Shown in pieces: positions 18,740 through 26,666 of a stretch of DNA of 55,346 nucleotides. Source of the DNA: Nitrospinota bacterium (GTDB lineage: Bacteria > Nitrospinota > Nitrospinia > Nitrospinales > VA-1). The stretch is taken from contig JAQCGX010000020.1 in NCBI GenBank assembly GCA_027619975.1, positions 1 through 55,346 on the forward strand, in the 5' to 3' direction. How positions within the stretch are numbered: the first letter of the stretch is position 1; every line of letters starts with the position of its first letter. The position numbers and the translations under genes were made by a program. Under the pieces are notes generated by a model, which worked only from the letters and a program-made list of their open reading frames with translations, was not told where the DNA came from and made no database searches.

Positions 18740-21706
18740 TCATACGGGCAGGATGATGATAAACGTGGTTCCTTTTCGCAAGGAACTTGTTGCGGTTATT
18801 TCACCGCCATGCCGGTGAACAATTTTCTGGCAGATGGCAAGCCCCATGCCGGTGCCTTCATATTCCATTTTGCCATGAAGACGTTCAAACGGTTTGAATA
18901 TTCTTTGCAAATATTGCTCGTCAAAGCCAATGCCCTGATCTTCCACGCGAATTTCATGCCAACCGTTTTCCAGCAACCGATGGCGAACGTTGACGGTGGG
19001 AGGCTTCCCCTCCTGATGAAATTTTAGCGCATTGGATATCAGGTTTTGAAACAACTGATGCATCTGCATCGGGTCGGCCTCGATCACAGGCAGGGTATCA
19101 ATTTTAACTCTGGCCTGGCTCTCCTCAATCCGTGACTCAAGGTCCAGCAAAACATCGGCTACCACTTCCTTTAAATCGACACGCTGATAAGGCAGGGTTT
19201 GAACGGTCACTTTCGAGTATTGCAACAGGTCGCCGATAAATTTCTGCATTTTGTGCGCCGCCCGATCCATGCGGTCCAGATAGTCCTTGCCCCGATCATC
19301 CAGGGAGGGGGCGCAATCTTTTTTCAACCGCGATCCGAAACTGATGATTTTCCTTAAAGGTTCCTGAAGGTCGTGAGAAGCAATGGCGGCAAACTCTTGA
19401 AGATCCCGGTTGCCGGGTTCCATTTCACTGACGGGATGTACCACACTGGGGACTGCTTTTTTCCCGTTCTCAAATTCATTTTCCAATCGTCCATAATTTT
19501 TTTCCAGCGCTGGCTTGGATTCTGTATATTTTCGATCGAAATCGATTCTGAACGAATCGCGCGATTCTTCATTAGACTTCCGGCAACTGATATCCGTAAA
19601 AGTGACCACCGCCCCGACCCGCCGGTTATTTTCCAGGATAGGGGTACTTAAATATTCCACTGGAAAACAGGAACCGTCTTTTCTCCAGAAAACCTCGTCC
19701 ACAACATGGCTGATAACGCCTTCTGCCAGAGCATTGCATATATGACACTGGTCAGGCGGGATAGGAGTTCCATCGACACGGGAGCGATGAATCGTCGCAT
19801 GCTGATTTTTTCCGATGAGTTCCCCTGAGGCGTAGCCCAGCATTTTGGCGCCTGCCGGATTAATAAATGTTGTGTTGCCCTGCAAATCCAAACCACAAAC
19901 TCCCTGCCCGGTCTCATGAGATATTAAATCCTGAAGACGGGTGGCTGTGTCCTCATTTTTTTCCGGCTCCGCGGGTTGCCGCACCTCTTGAAAAACTCGC
20001 TCTCGAGGTTTCATGCGCTCAGGTTCTTTGGGAAAAAGATCCTGCTCTTTTCTGGCAAGAACACTCTTAATTTCCTTTCCTATTCTTTCCAGATGCCCTT
20101 CCCTATCGCGCAAGGTTTTTTTCGTGAGCGCCAACTCCCTTTCCACTTCGGACAAGCGCGTTTCGTATCCTTTTAAATTGCTTTCCAGATCGTTTCTCTC
20201 CAATTCCATTTGCAGAAAGCGCCGATCTTTTTCCTCCGCAGCCTTTTTCGCCCGCGACATTTCATCCGCAACCTGTGCCAGCCGTCGTTCTTTTTCGCGC
20301 AATTGGTCCTGGGCGGCTTCAAGCCGGTCTTCCATTGCTTTTATCTGATGATCCTTTTCCCGTATTTTGTCTTGAACCTGCAGCAAGTCTTCCTCAATGC
20401 GAGTGACCGTTTCGCTTTCCCCCTTCAGATCCTGTTCCAGCTGGTTGAAATCGTCCATGACTTTCATCAACCGTTCTTCTTTTTCCCAAAGGGCCTCTGC
20501 CGTCCGATTGCGATCCTCTTCGGCTTTTGCAATCCGCGCTTCTTTATTCCGGAGGGTGTCCCTCGCGGTCATCAGCTCCTCTTGAACCTGTTGCAAATTC
20601 TCTTTGACGCGATTTAATTCTTCTGCCCCTTGATCTCGTTCCTCAAGCAAGGAACGAATACGATCTTCATTTTCCTGCAAGGTTTTCTCAATGCGTTGCA
20701 GATCTTCCTCGACATCGGCCAAACGGGCATTTTTTTTATCAATTGCCGACTGCAACAATCCGGCGTCCTTTTCCAGTTCCTGCAATTTCACGCTGTTTTC
20801 CCGCAAGGCATTTTCCGTTTCGCGCTGTTCCCGGCCGACTCTGAACAAATGAATATTGCCGGCACCCGCCGCAAGAAACGGTTTTAGATACTCCACCCAA
20901 AGGCTGTCATAGCCTCCCCTTCGGTTAGCCAGGCCGACCACCCCCAGCATTCGCCCCTCATGGTAAAACGGCAGACCCATAAACGAATCCATAGGGCCGT
21001 ACCCGGCGGGCAACGGAGTTTTACTGACGGCGGGAGAAACATATTTCATGAGCAACGGTTTTCCGGACTGGATCACTTCGTCAAACAAAGGCGTCAAATT
21101 GTAGGGCTCTATTTCCGGGGAAGGTTCTTCACGGGGCAGGCCGGCTGGCGCATCCCTGAAAAAGTCCATCGCCATCCCTGCCTTTTTCTTGAAGCAGGGG
21201 TGTCCTTCTTCATTTTCAAGAACCTCGCCAATCACGCCAAACCGGCTTTCAGTGAATGACAGAAGAGATTCGAGGATATTCTTGAACAGGTAACCTTCCT
21301 CGCGCGGGGCCCTTCCCCCCGAAACTATTTGCCCAATATGGTCAATTAATTTTTGCAGTTCCAATTTTTTATTTTGTGTCTGTTTTTGAAACAGGCACAG
21401 CACCGCCACGATCCAGATCGTAAGAAGGGCAAAACTGCGATTGATCAGCGCCGGCCCCAACTCCCCGCCTGCGAAGGAAAGATAAAAACCGAGCAGGCAC
21501 AAGCCGGACCCGGCAAGTGCCGCCGTATAGATATAATCCCGGCCCGGCCACCACAGACCCAGTAATACCACCAGCGCATAGGGCACACCGATGGCCAGGT
21601 CCAGGGGCATGGCCATATCCAACCCGAAGGCATCGGCCATCAACAAAATACCGCCCAGAACCAGAATAATATCCCTGCCTTTTATTCTTCCAATCGTCGC
21701 AATCAT
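18740..21706 (-). CDS. Membrane histidine kinase with GAF, long coiled coil and PAS domains
   Basis: This 988-residue sensor kinase has about four N-terminal transmembrane segments (residues 12-110). A GAF-like domain (about 135-285, with YVSPAVSKTPLPAGYGPMDS) follows. A continuous highly charged coiled coil covers about 290-590. A PAS domain (about 610-725, GVCGLDLQGNTTFINPAG) comes next. The HisKA phospho-acceptor His is near residue 778 in IASHDLQEPLRKI. The HATPase domain has NLISNALKFH, VEDQGIGFD and YEGTGMGLAICQKIV. No response regulator is adjacent. The roughly 300-residue coiled coil is unusual and may transmit signals over distance or dimerise. Confidence 0.93.
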   Translation of the reverse strand: MIATIGRIKGRDIILVLGGILLMADAFGLDMAMPLDLAIGVPYALVVLLGLWWPGRDYIYTAALAGSGLCLLGFYLSFAGGELGPALINRSFALLTIWIVAVLCLFQKQTQNKKLELQKLIDHIGQIVSGGRAPREEGYLFKNILESLLSFTESRFGVIGEVLENEEGHPCFKKKAGMAMDFFRDAPAGLPREEPSPEIEPYNLTPLFDEVIQSGKPLLMKYVSPAVSKTPLPAGYGPMDSFMGLPFYHEGRMLGVVGLANRRGGYDSLWVEYLKPFLAAGAGNIHLFRVGREQRETENALRENSVKLQELEKDAGLLQSAIDKKNARLADVEEDLQRIEKTLQENEDRIRSLLEERDQGAEELNRVKENLQQVQEELMTARDTLRNKEARIAKAEEDRNRTAEALWEKEERLMKVMDDFNQLEQDLKGESETVTRIEEDLLQVQDKIREKDHQIKAMEDRLEAAQDQLREKERRLAQVADEMSRAKKAAEEKDRRFLQMELERNDLESNLKGYETRLSEVERELALTKKTLRDREGHLERIGKEIKSVLARKEQDLFPKEPERMKPRERVFQEVRQPAEPEKNEDTATRLQDLISHETGQGVCGLDLQGNTTFINPAGAKMLGYASGELIGKNQHATIHRSRVDGTPIPPDQCHICNALAEGVISHVVDEVFWRKDGSCFPVEYLSTPILENNRRVGAVVTFTDISCRKSNEESRDSFRIDFDRKYTESKPALEKNYGRLENEFENGKKAVPSVVHPVSEMEPGNRDLQEFAAIASHDLQEPLRKIISFGSRLKKDCAPSLDDRGKDYLDRMDRAAHKMQKFIGDLLQYSKVTVQTLPYQRVDLKEVVADVLLDLESRIEESQARVKIDTLPVIEADPMQMHQLFQNLISNALKFHQEGKPPTVNVRHRLLENGWHEIRVEDQGIGFDEQYLQRIFKPFERLHGKMEYEGTGMGLAICQKIVHRHGGEITATSSLRKGTTFIIILPV

Positions 21707-22151
21707 GCGATAGAAACCCTTTATCTATTTGATAGGGTAAACCTACAGGCTTATCTTTCTGTTTTCAATTGGATAATATATACTGGCGCACTTATACGCC
21801 TTATCCTGTTAGGACTTCCGAAGTAATCGTTAAAAATATTCTTTTTAATTCGGCATGCCAAAGAAGAAATTGTTATTTATACTTCTTTAGGGCATCTCTA
21901 AAAATAGACTAAATGTTCCTAATCGTTAATTTAATGTTCCTAATCGTTAATTTAAGGAGATGGCTTTGTTTTAGTGGGACAGGCTTTCCAGCCTGTCCGC
22001 ACGGGCTGGAAAGCCCGTGCCACCGATATAAGAAATCTTGTGCAATGTTCGATTTCCCGTAATAAACTAATTTTTAGAGGTGTCCTTTATATTTCCGATG
22101 ATTATTTAGGAGTGGTAATCGGATCAGTGGGAGAAAAACGGGTGATCAGAT
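21707..22151. other. Intergenic region holding MITE copy 1
   Basis: Apart from the 196-bp repeat at 21890-22085, nothing coding is visible. The 180 bases before it would hold the promoter of the large histidine kinase. The 66 bases after it contain no recognisable terminator for the SUMF1-like gene. Confidence 0.5.
21890..22085 (-). mobile_element. MITE-like element, copy 1 (inverted orientation)
   Basis: This 196-bp non-coding element has terminal inverted repeats (left GGGCATCTCTAAAAAT, right the imperfect complement ATTTTTAGAGGTGTCC). TTTA is duplicated on both sides (21886-21889 and 22086-22089). The core has two adjacent palindromes built on ACAGGCTTTCCAGCCTGT and GCACGGGCTGGAAAGCCCGTGC. 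Compared with copies at 24121 and 31623 it is inverted, and it is 20 bp longer because a TTCCTAATCGTTAATTTAA unit is tandemly repeated near the left end. No transposase is encoded, so it is presumably moved in trans. Confidence 0.85.
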
Positions 22152-23135
22152 TTATTCTTTTTTTTCAGTTTTTTTAGGAAACAGGGGAGGCTTGTCCTTG
22201 GCACAGCGGAAGCCGACATCTTTTTTTCTGGCAAAGGGATTGAGTTTTTCCCGATACGAGGCACGGGCCTTTAGGGCCACCACTTTTTTGTAGCTCTTTT
22301 TCGGAAAATGGCCAACGCCCATATAGGATAAACCGCGAACCACCATGAATTTTTTGCCGTAGTCCGGGGATTCGTATTCGTTTTTCGGGTAGGGAAGATA
22401 ATAATCCCACACCCATTCCCAGGCGTTGCCGATCATATCTTCAACCCCATAGGGGCTTCTGCCTTCAGGAAAGCTGCCGACCGGTTGCAATTTGTGGCCG
22501 ATCTTTTTTTTAGGGGAATGGCTGATGTTGGCCGCCTCCCAGTTGAATTCGTTTCCCCAGGGAAAGATATTTCCCCTGGAACCGCGAGCGGCTTTTTCCC
22601 ATTCCGCTTCGGTGGGAAGGCGTTTGCCCGCCCATTCGGCGTAGGCGGCGGCATCGAAAAAGTTGACGTGCGTGACCGGCAGGTCGCCATCGCCCTCTGG
22701 AAATTTCGGCCCTCCCCAAAACCGGGGCGGTTTGTGGTCGGTCGCCTGACAGAAAATATAATATTGACGATTGGTCACTTCATATTTATCAATATAAAAC
22801 GCCGGCGTATCCACTCGGTGCTCAGGGAATTCATCGGCGAACCACGGCTTGGTCAGGCCGACACTCAGCGCATGATTCTCACTGTCCACCAAATCGGTGC
22901 CCATGGTGGACTCTCCGGCGGGAATCAATACCATTCCCTCCGGGTCCGGTTGCAATGAACAGCCAATCAGGCTAAACAAAATCAATGCGCAGAAATACGG
23001 TTGCAATTTTTTTAAAACTTTTTTAAAGGCAGCTCCAAAAATGCTTCCCGGCCAGGAGCGGGCCTTATAAAATAAGGGTCCGCGGGTTGCCTGACAAAAA
23101 AATAGCGAATTATTAGAGCTACCTTGAAAATTCAT
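22152..23135 (-). CDS. Formylglycine-generating-enzyme (SUMF1)-like lipoprotein
   Basis: The FGE-sulfatase domain begins MVLIPAGESTMGTD and continues through FYIDKYEVTNRQYYIFC, PVTHVNFFDAAAYAEWAGKRLPTEAEWE, PWGNEFNWEAAN and IGNAWEWVWDYY, to GFRCAKD near the end. Bacterial members are either true FGEs or, more often, carbohydrate- or protein-binding relatives. A lipobox (LIGC) precedes the domain, so it is probably membrane-anchored. With the only upstream ATG (23135) the lipid-attachment cysteine is residue 59, unusually late, so a non-ATG start nearer 23000-23045 is possible. It is divergent from the ParB-like gene with one base between start codons. Confidence 0.85.
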   Translation of the reverse strand: MNFQGSSNNSLFFCQATRGPLFYKARSWPGSIFGAAFKKVLKKLQPYFCALILFSLIGCSLQPDPEGMVLIPAGESTMGTDLVDSENHALSVGLTKPWFADEFPEHRVDTPAFYIDKYEVTNRQYYIFCQATDHKPPRFWGGPKFPEGDGDLPVTHVNFFDAAAYAEWAGKRLPTEAEWEKAARGSRGNIFPWGNEFNWEAANISHSPKKKIGHKLQPVGSFPEGRSPYGVEDMIGNAWEWVWDYYLPYPKNEYESPDYGKKFMVVRGLSYMGVGHFPKKSYKKVVALKARASYREKLNPFARKKDVGFRCAKDKPPLFPKKTEKKE

Positions 23136-23136
23136 T

Positions 23137-24120
23137 ATGCAAATCACTTTAAATAATCTGGCACAAATTCCCCTGCAAACCCTCGACCCGCAGAATTCTC
23201 TGACGGATTTTTCGCTCGGCCCGGTGCCTGATTCCCTGACCACTTCCATTCAGGCAATCGGTGTCATCCACCCGGTGGTCCTCACGAAATCAGGAGACCG
23301 TTTGATCATCATCTGCGGTCACCGCCGGGTGAACGCCTGCCAATCGCTGCAGATTGCCGAAATCCCCGCCCTCTTTGCCTCATCCGATCTGGACGAAGAG
23401 ACGATGCTGATGCTCAACCTGACCGAAAACCAGGGTCATCGAACCTTCAGCGATATTGAAAAGGGACGGATTCTCAATAAACTTGCGGGCGCGAGCGTAT
23501 CTGAAGATATTATTATTGGCAAGTATATGCCGCTCATGGGTCTGGAACGAAGTAAAAAATTGTATCAGGATTTATCCGCTATCGAGCGTTTCAGTCCCGC
23601 CCTGCAAAAACTGTGGCACGAATTGAACGCCCCCCTGCGCGTTTTTTCCGCTTTGATCACATGGGATGCGCCCAGCCGCGATGCGGCGGAAAATCTTTTT
23701 TTCAGCTTGCGTCCGGGAATCAATAAATGCCGGGACCTTCTGGAACTGGTGGAGGAAATAGCCCGGATCGAGAATACCTCTCACGGCGAGCTATTGCGCC
23801 GCGAGGAAATCCAAACCCTGCTCGCCGCAACCGAACTTTCGCCGCATGAAAAATACGACCGCATCGTTCAAACCCTCACTCCCTGGCGCTATCCGACGTT
23901 ATCCGCTTTAAGAAAAAAAATTGCGCAAACGCTGGACCAGCTGACACTGGGGTCGCAGACCAAAATCCGCATTCAGGAAAGTTTCGAAACGGAGGACATT
24001 AAAATCGAAATCCGGGGCCGCAGTCAAAAATCTCTCATCGAGGACGTTGAGAAACTCGAACGCGCCGCCCGTTCAGAGGCGATGGGCGAATTGCTCAGAA
24101 TTTTGCGGGAATTGAATTAA
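23137..24120 (+). CDS. ParB-like nuclease/CTPase-domain protein
   Basis: This 327-residue protein has an N-terminal ParB/Srx domain. VIHPVVLTKSGDRLIIICGHRRVNACQSL holds the ParB GxRR-type motif, and MLMLNLTENQGHRTFSDIEKGRIL corresponds to the ENxxR segment. A helical region follows, where ParB proteins carry the DNA-binding helix-turn-helix. No parA or parS-like site is adjacent, so it is unlikely to be the main chromosome-partitioning ParB; it may be a stand-alone regulator. It starts one base away from the divergent SUMF1-like gene. Its stop codon is inside the TTAA target duplication of a MITE. Confidence 0.85.
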   Translation: MQITLNNLAQIPLQTLDPQNSLTDFSLGPVPDSLTTSIQAIGVIHPVVLTKSGDRLIIICGHRRVNACQSLQIAEIPALFASSDLDEETMLMLNLTENQGHRTFSDIEKGRILNKLAGASVSEDIIIGKYMPLMGLERSKKLYQDLSAIERFSPALQKLWHELNAPLRVFSALITWDAPSRDAAENLFFSLRPGINKCRDLLELVEEIARIENTSHGELLRREEIQTLLAATELSPHEKYDRIVQTLTPWRYPTLSALRKKIAQTLDQLTLGSQTKIRIQESFETEDIKIEIRGRSQKSLIEDVEKLERAARSEAMGELLRILRELN

Positions 24121-24296
24121 GGGCATCTCTAAAAATTAGTTTATTACAGGAAATCGAACACTGTACAAGGATTTCTTATATTGGTGGCACGGGCTTTCTA
24201 GCCCGTGCGAACAGGCTGGAAAGCCTGTTCCACTAAAACAAAGCCATCTCCTTAAGTTGACGATTAGGAGCATTTAGTCAATTTTTAGAGATACCC
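24121..24296 (+). mobile_element. MITE-like element, copy 2
   Basis: This 176-bp copy has ends GGGCATCTCTAAAAAT and ATTTTTAGAGATACCC, flanked by TTAA on both sides (24117-24120, 24297-24300). The core contains hairpin A (GCACGGGCTTTCTAGCCCGTGC) and hairpin B (GAACAGGCTGGAAAGCCTGTTC), enclosed by GTG...CAC, which could extrude as a three-way cruciform. The left duplication includes the TAA stop of the ParB-like gene, which was therefore preserved on insertion. It is inverted relative to copy 1. Confidence 0.88.
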
Positions 24297-24378
24297 TTAA
24301 CAGAGGGTTCGAAGATTTCTGAAAAACCAATGGATGCTTCCCTTATCTCCTCGGGATGCGCAATTTGGCAAAATCTTT

Positions 24379-25575
24379 CTACGTGTAAGAGTATTTCTTC
24401 AAAAATAAATTTACTGCCCGAATGGACTTGGCGATCCAGTCGTCCTGATGCGCTTCTACAAAAAACTGCTTGGCGATCAAGGTATGGACGATGGCGTAAT
24501 ACCCCTGATTGACTTTATCATAAGCCTGTCCCAGCGAGTAATGGGCCTGAACATGCTCGGGATTATGCTCCACGGCTTCCTTGAGCATTGCAATTTCTTC
24601 CTCAGCTTTTTCGGGTTCACGGTGAGACAGGCTGGTTTGATACAAGGCTTCCGCCAAAAAATCCCGGACTTTTTCATTGTTGGGCGTGATTGTAATCGCC
24701 TCCTGCAACGGCTTCACGGCCTCCGTATAGAGTTTCAATTTCATCAACGCCACTCCAAGTTTGAAATAGGCTTCACGAGCCATCTTCGGGCTCACCTGAA
24801 TCGCGGTGCGCAAAGGCCGGACGGCTTCCTTATAATTCTTTAGTTTCGAGTGCAGCATGCCCAGGTTTAAATTGGGCATGACCGATTTTGGGTTCACCGC
24901 AATCGCTTCCTGGTAATGTTTGATCGCCTTTTGGGTATCTCCCAGCTTGGAATAAACCACCCCTAAATTGAAATTGGCATCCACCACCAGGTGATTGTCT
25001 AAACGCAGTGCCTCCTCGATTTTTTTGACCGCATCCTGGTACCGTCCCATATCTGTGTAACATATCCCCAGAGACAAATACGCAGGCCCATATTCCGGTA
25101 AAACATGAATCGCTTGCTCTATATGCTTAATGGATTCCTTATGCTGTTTTCTTTTTCCAAATATTATCGAAAGGTTGGTATGCGCCTCCGCCAGTAGCTT
25201 TCGGGCGGCCTGGCTCTTGGGGTCCAGCTGTAATGCCTTCTCAATCGGCTCGATGGCTTCATCATCCCGTCCCAGGTGGACCAGCGCAAAACCGAGTTGA
25301 TAATGGCCGCTTCGAAGTTTGGGATTGATCCGTATCGCCTCCTGCAATGAGGGCAGGGCTTCTGAAAACCGCGAAAGTTCAATATAAACTTCTCCCAGGT
25401 TGTAATGACTCATGCCATCCTGAGGATTGGCTCGAACGGCTTCCTGATATTTTTCCAACAGAGCGAGAAGTTCTTCTTTCGACCGTTTGGGAGGCTCTTT
25501 CTCGGCAGGGGTTTCGGATTTCCGTGAAAACAGATTTTCCAAAACCTTCTTAATGGATGCAAATAATTGATTCAC
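24379..25575 (-). CDS. Tetratricopeptide-repeat protein
   Basis: This 398-residue protein consists of about nine or ten consecutive TPR units from residue 40 to about 360 (for example YNLGEVYIELSRFSEALP, YLSLGICYTDMGRYQDAV, FNLGVVYSKLGDTQKAIK). A short charged N-terminal segment precedes them. There is no signal peptide, so it is likely a cytosolic or membrane-associated scaffold. The GTG start at 25575 is preceded by AGGGA at 7 nt. Function cannot be assigned: TPRs indicate protein-protein contacts only. No operon partner is evident; the secreted protein upstream is about 275 bp away. Confidence 0.88.
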   Translation of the reverse strand: MNQLFASIKKVLENLFSRKSETPAEKEPPKRSKEELLALLEKYQEAVRANPQDGMSHYNLGEVYIELSRFSEALPSLQEAIRINPKLRSGHYQLGFALVHLGRDDEAIEPIEKALQLDPKSQAARKLLAEAHTNLSIIFGKRKQHKESIKHIEQAIHVLPEYGPAYLSLGICYTDMGRYQDAVKKIEEALRLDNHLVVDANFNLGVVYSKLGDTQKAIKHYQEAIAVNPKSVMPNLNLGMLHSKLKNYKEAVRPLRTAIQVSPKMAREAYFKLGVALMKLKLYTEAVKPLQEAITITPNNEKVRDFLAEALYQTSLSHREPEKAEEEIAMLKEAVEHNPEHVQAHYSLGQAYDKVNQGYYAIVHTLIAKQFFVEAHQDDWIAKSIRAVNLFLKKYSYT

Positions 25576-25850
25576 TTAAGATTCCCTTTCGATCCTAAAA
25601 AAGCTCTATTGCCGACAAGCTGAGTTAACCAAGCATCCCTCAATTATCGTATAAAACACTTAAAATCAACAGTATAGCAATTATTTTCTCAATAGGAACC
25701 CAAAAATCAAGCCTTTTCGGATGGTCTGCGGCCTGTCAACTGTGGTATTTGAATAAAAAGAAGGAGTCTTGATGGAGAGGAATGAGGCGCCCTCCCCCAC
25801 TTCCCCTTGATAGGAAATAGGGGGGTCTTCACTTTTGACGGCAGGGATGT

Positions 25851-26576
25851 TTATTTTTCCTGGTTTTCGACTGCAGGACGAGGCACATAGGCAATGAATT
25901 GCATTTTTTCCCAGTCGGCGTTGCTGTTGGGAATAAAATAGCGCACCTTGGAGCCGCCGCTGATGGACGAGGCATCGGCCAAAAGAGCGATTGTCCATCG
26001 ACCATCGACTTTTTCCCAATAGTCGATATGCGGTTCCTTGATGTCAAATTCAATATTATCATGAGCAATGGCAGGGTTGAGTCTCTCCCGGCCCTGCAAC
26101 TCCACCATCACCATCGCATGGTTTCCCGCTTCGCTGATCGAGATCCTTTTCAGGACATAATTTTGAATGGTAATGAAAGGGTTGGCAAACCATCGGTGTT
26201 TTCTTTGTTGCGGGAACCCGAGCATATCCTTTTTAACCGGGTTCGCCTTTATATAGGCCAGCGGCGGGGTCAACCCGCCGGACAAGTGATGCTCAGCGCC
26301 GTCACGATAATTGTAAACCACCCGACCGTCGAAAAACTGAAACTCCTCCACGGAAACATGCTTCTTAAACTCTGGATGCTGGTAGCGATACACCCCCGGC
26401 AAATCATTGTTGATTTTTTTTTGAAAATAAGCACTTTCCAAAGCCGCCAGCCGGGCGACTTCCTGTAAATAAATCTTTTCCGTGGGAGCCGTCCAGCCTG
26501 CTCCGCAAAGAGTAAAAAATTGTAAAGCCAACACAGCAACCAAAACCCCTGTGACGGCTCGCGTCTTCACAGCCAT
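25851..26576 (-). CDS. Secreted protein of unknown function
   Basis: The 241-residue protein has a signal peptide (about residues 1-30, hydrophobic core VLVAVLALQFFTLCGAGW). The mature part is rich in aromatic and charged residues. The C-terminal third includes DYWEKVDGRWTIALLADASS and SKVRYFIPNSNADWEK. A strong AGGAGG lies 9 nt before the ATG. The family is not recognised. The DYWEKVDGRW phrase resembles the last strands of NTF2/SnoaL-like folds, but this is weak. The 275 bases downstream, to the TPR gene, hold no gene. Confidence 0.72.
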   Translation of the reverse strand: MAVKTRAVTGVLVAVLALQFFTLCGAGWTAPTEKIYLQEVARLAALESAYFQKKINNDLPGVYRYQHPEFKKHVSVEEFQFFDGRVVYNYRDGAEHHLSGGLTPPLAYIKANPVKKDMLGFPQQRKHRWFANPFITIQNYVLKRISISEAGNHAMVMVELQGRERLNPAIAHDNIEFDIKEPHIDYWEKVDGRWTIALLADASSISGGSKVRYFIPNSNADWEKMQFIAYVPRPAVENQEK

Positions 26577-26666
26577 TATCTACAACCTCCTGAAAAAAAT
26601 TATCCTTCAACTCGACTGCTTATCGGCCGATTAAAAAAAATGGATTAGGATTTATTTTGCCGACGG

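Noticed and set aside
23137-24120. Chromosomal partition locus (parABS)
   Set aside because: No parA neighbour and no parS-like 16-bp palindrome seen; a stand-alone ParB-like protein is more likely.
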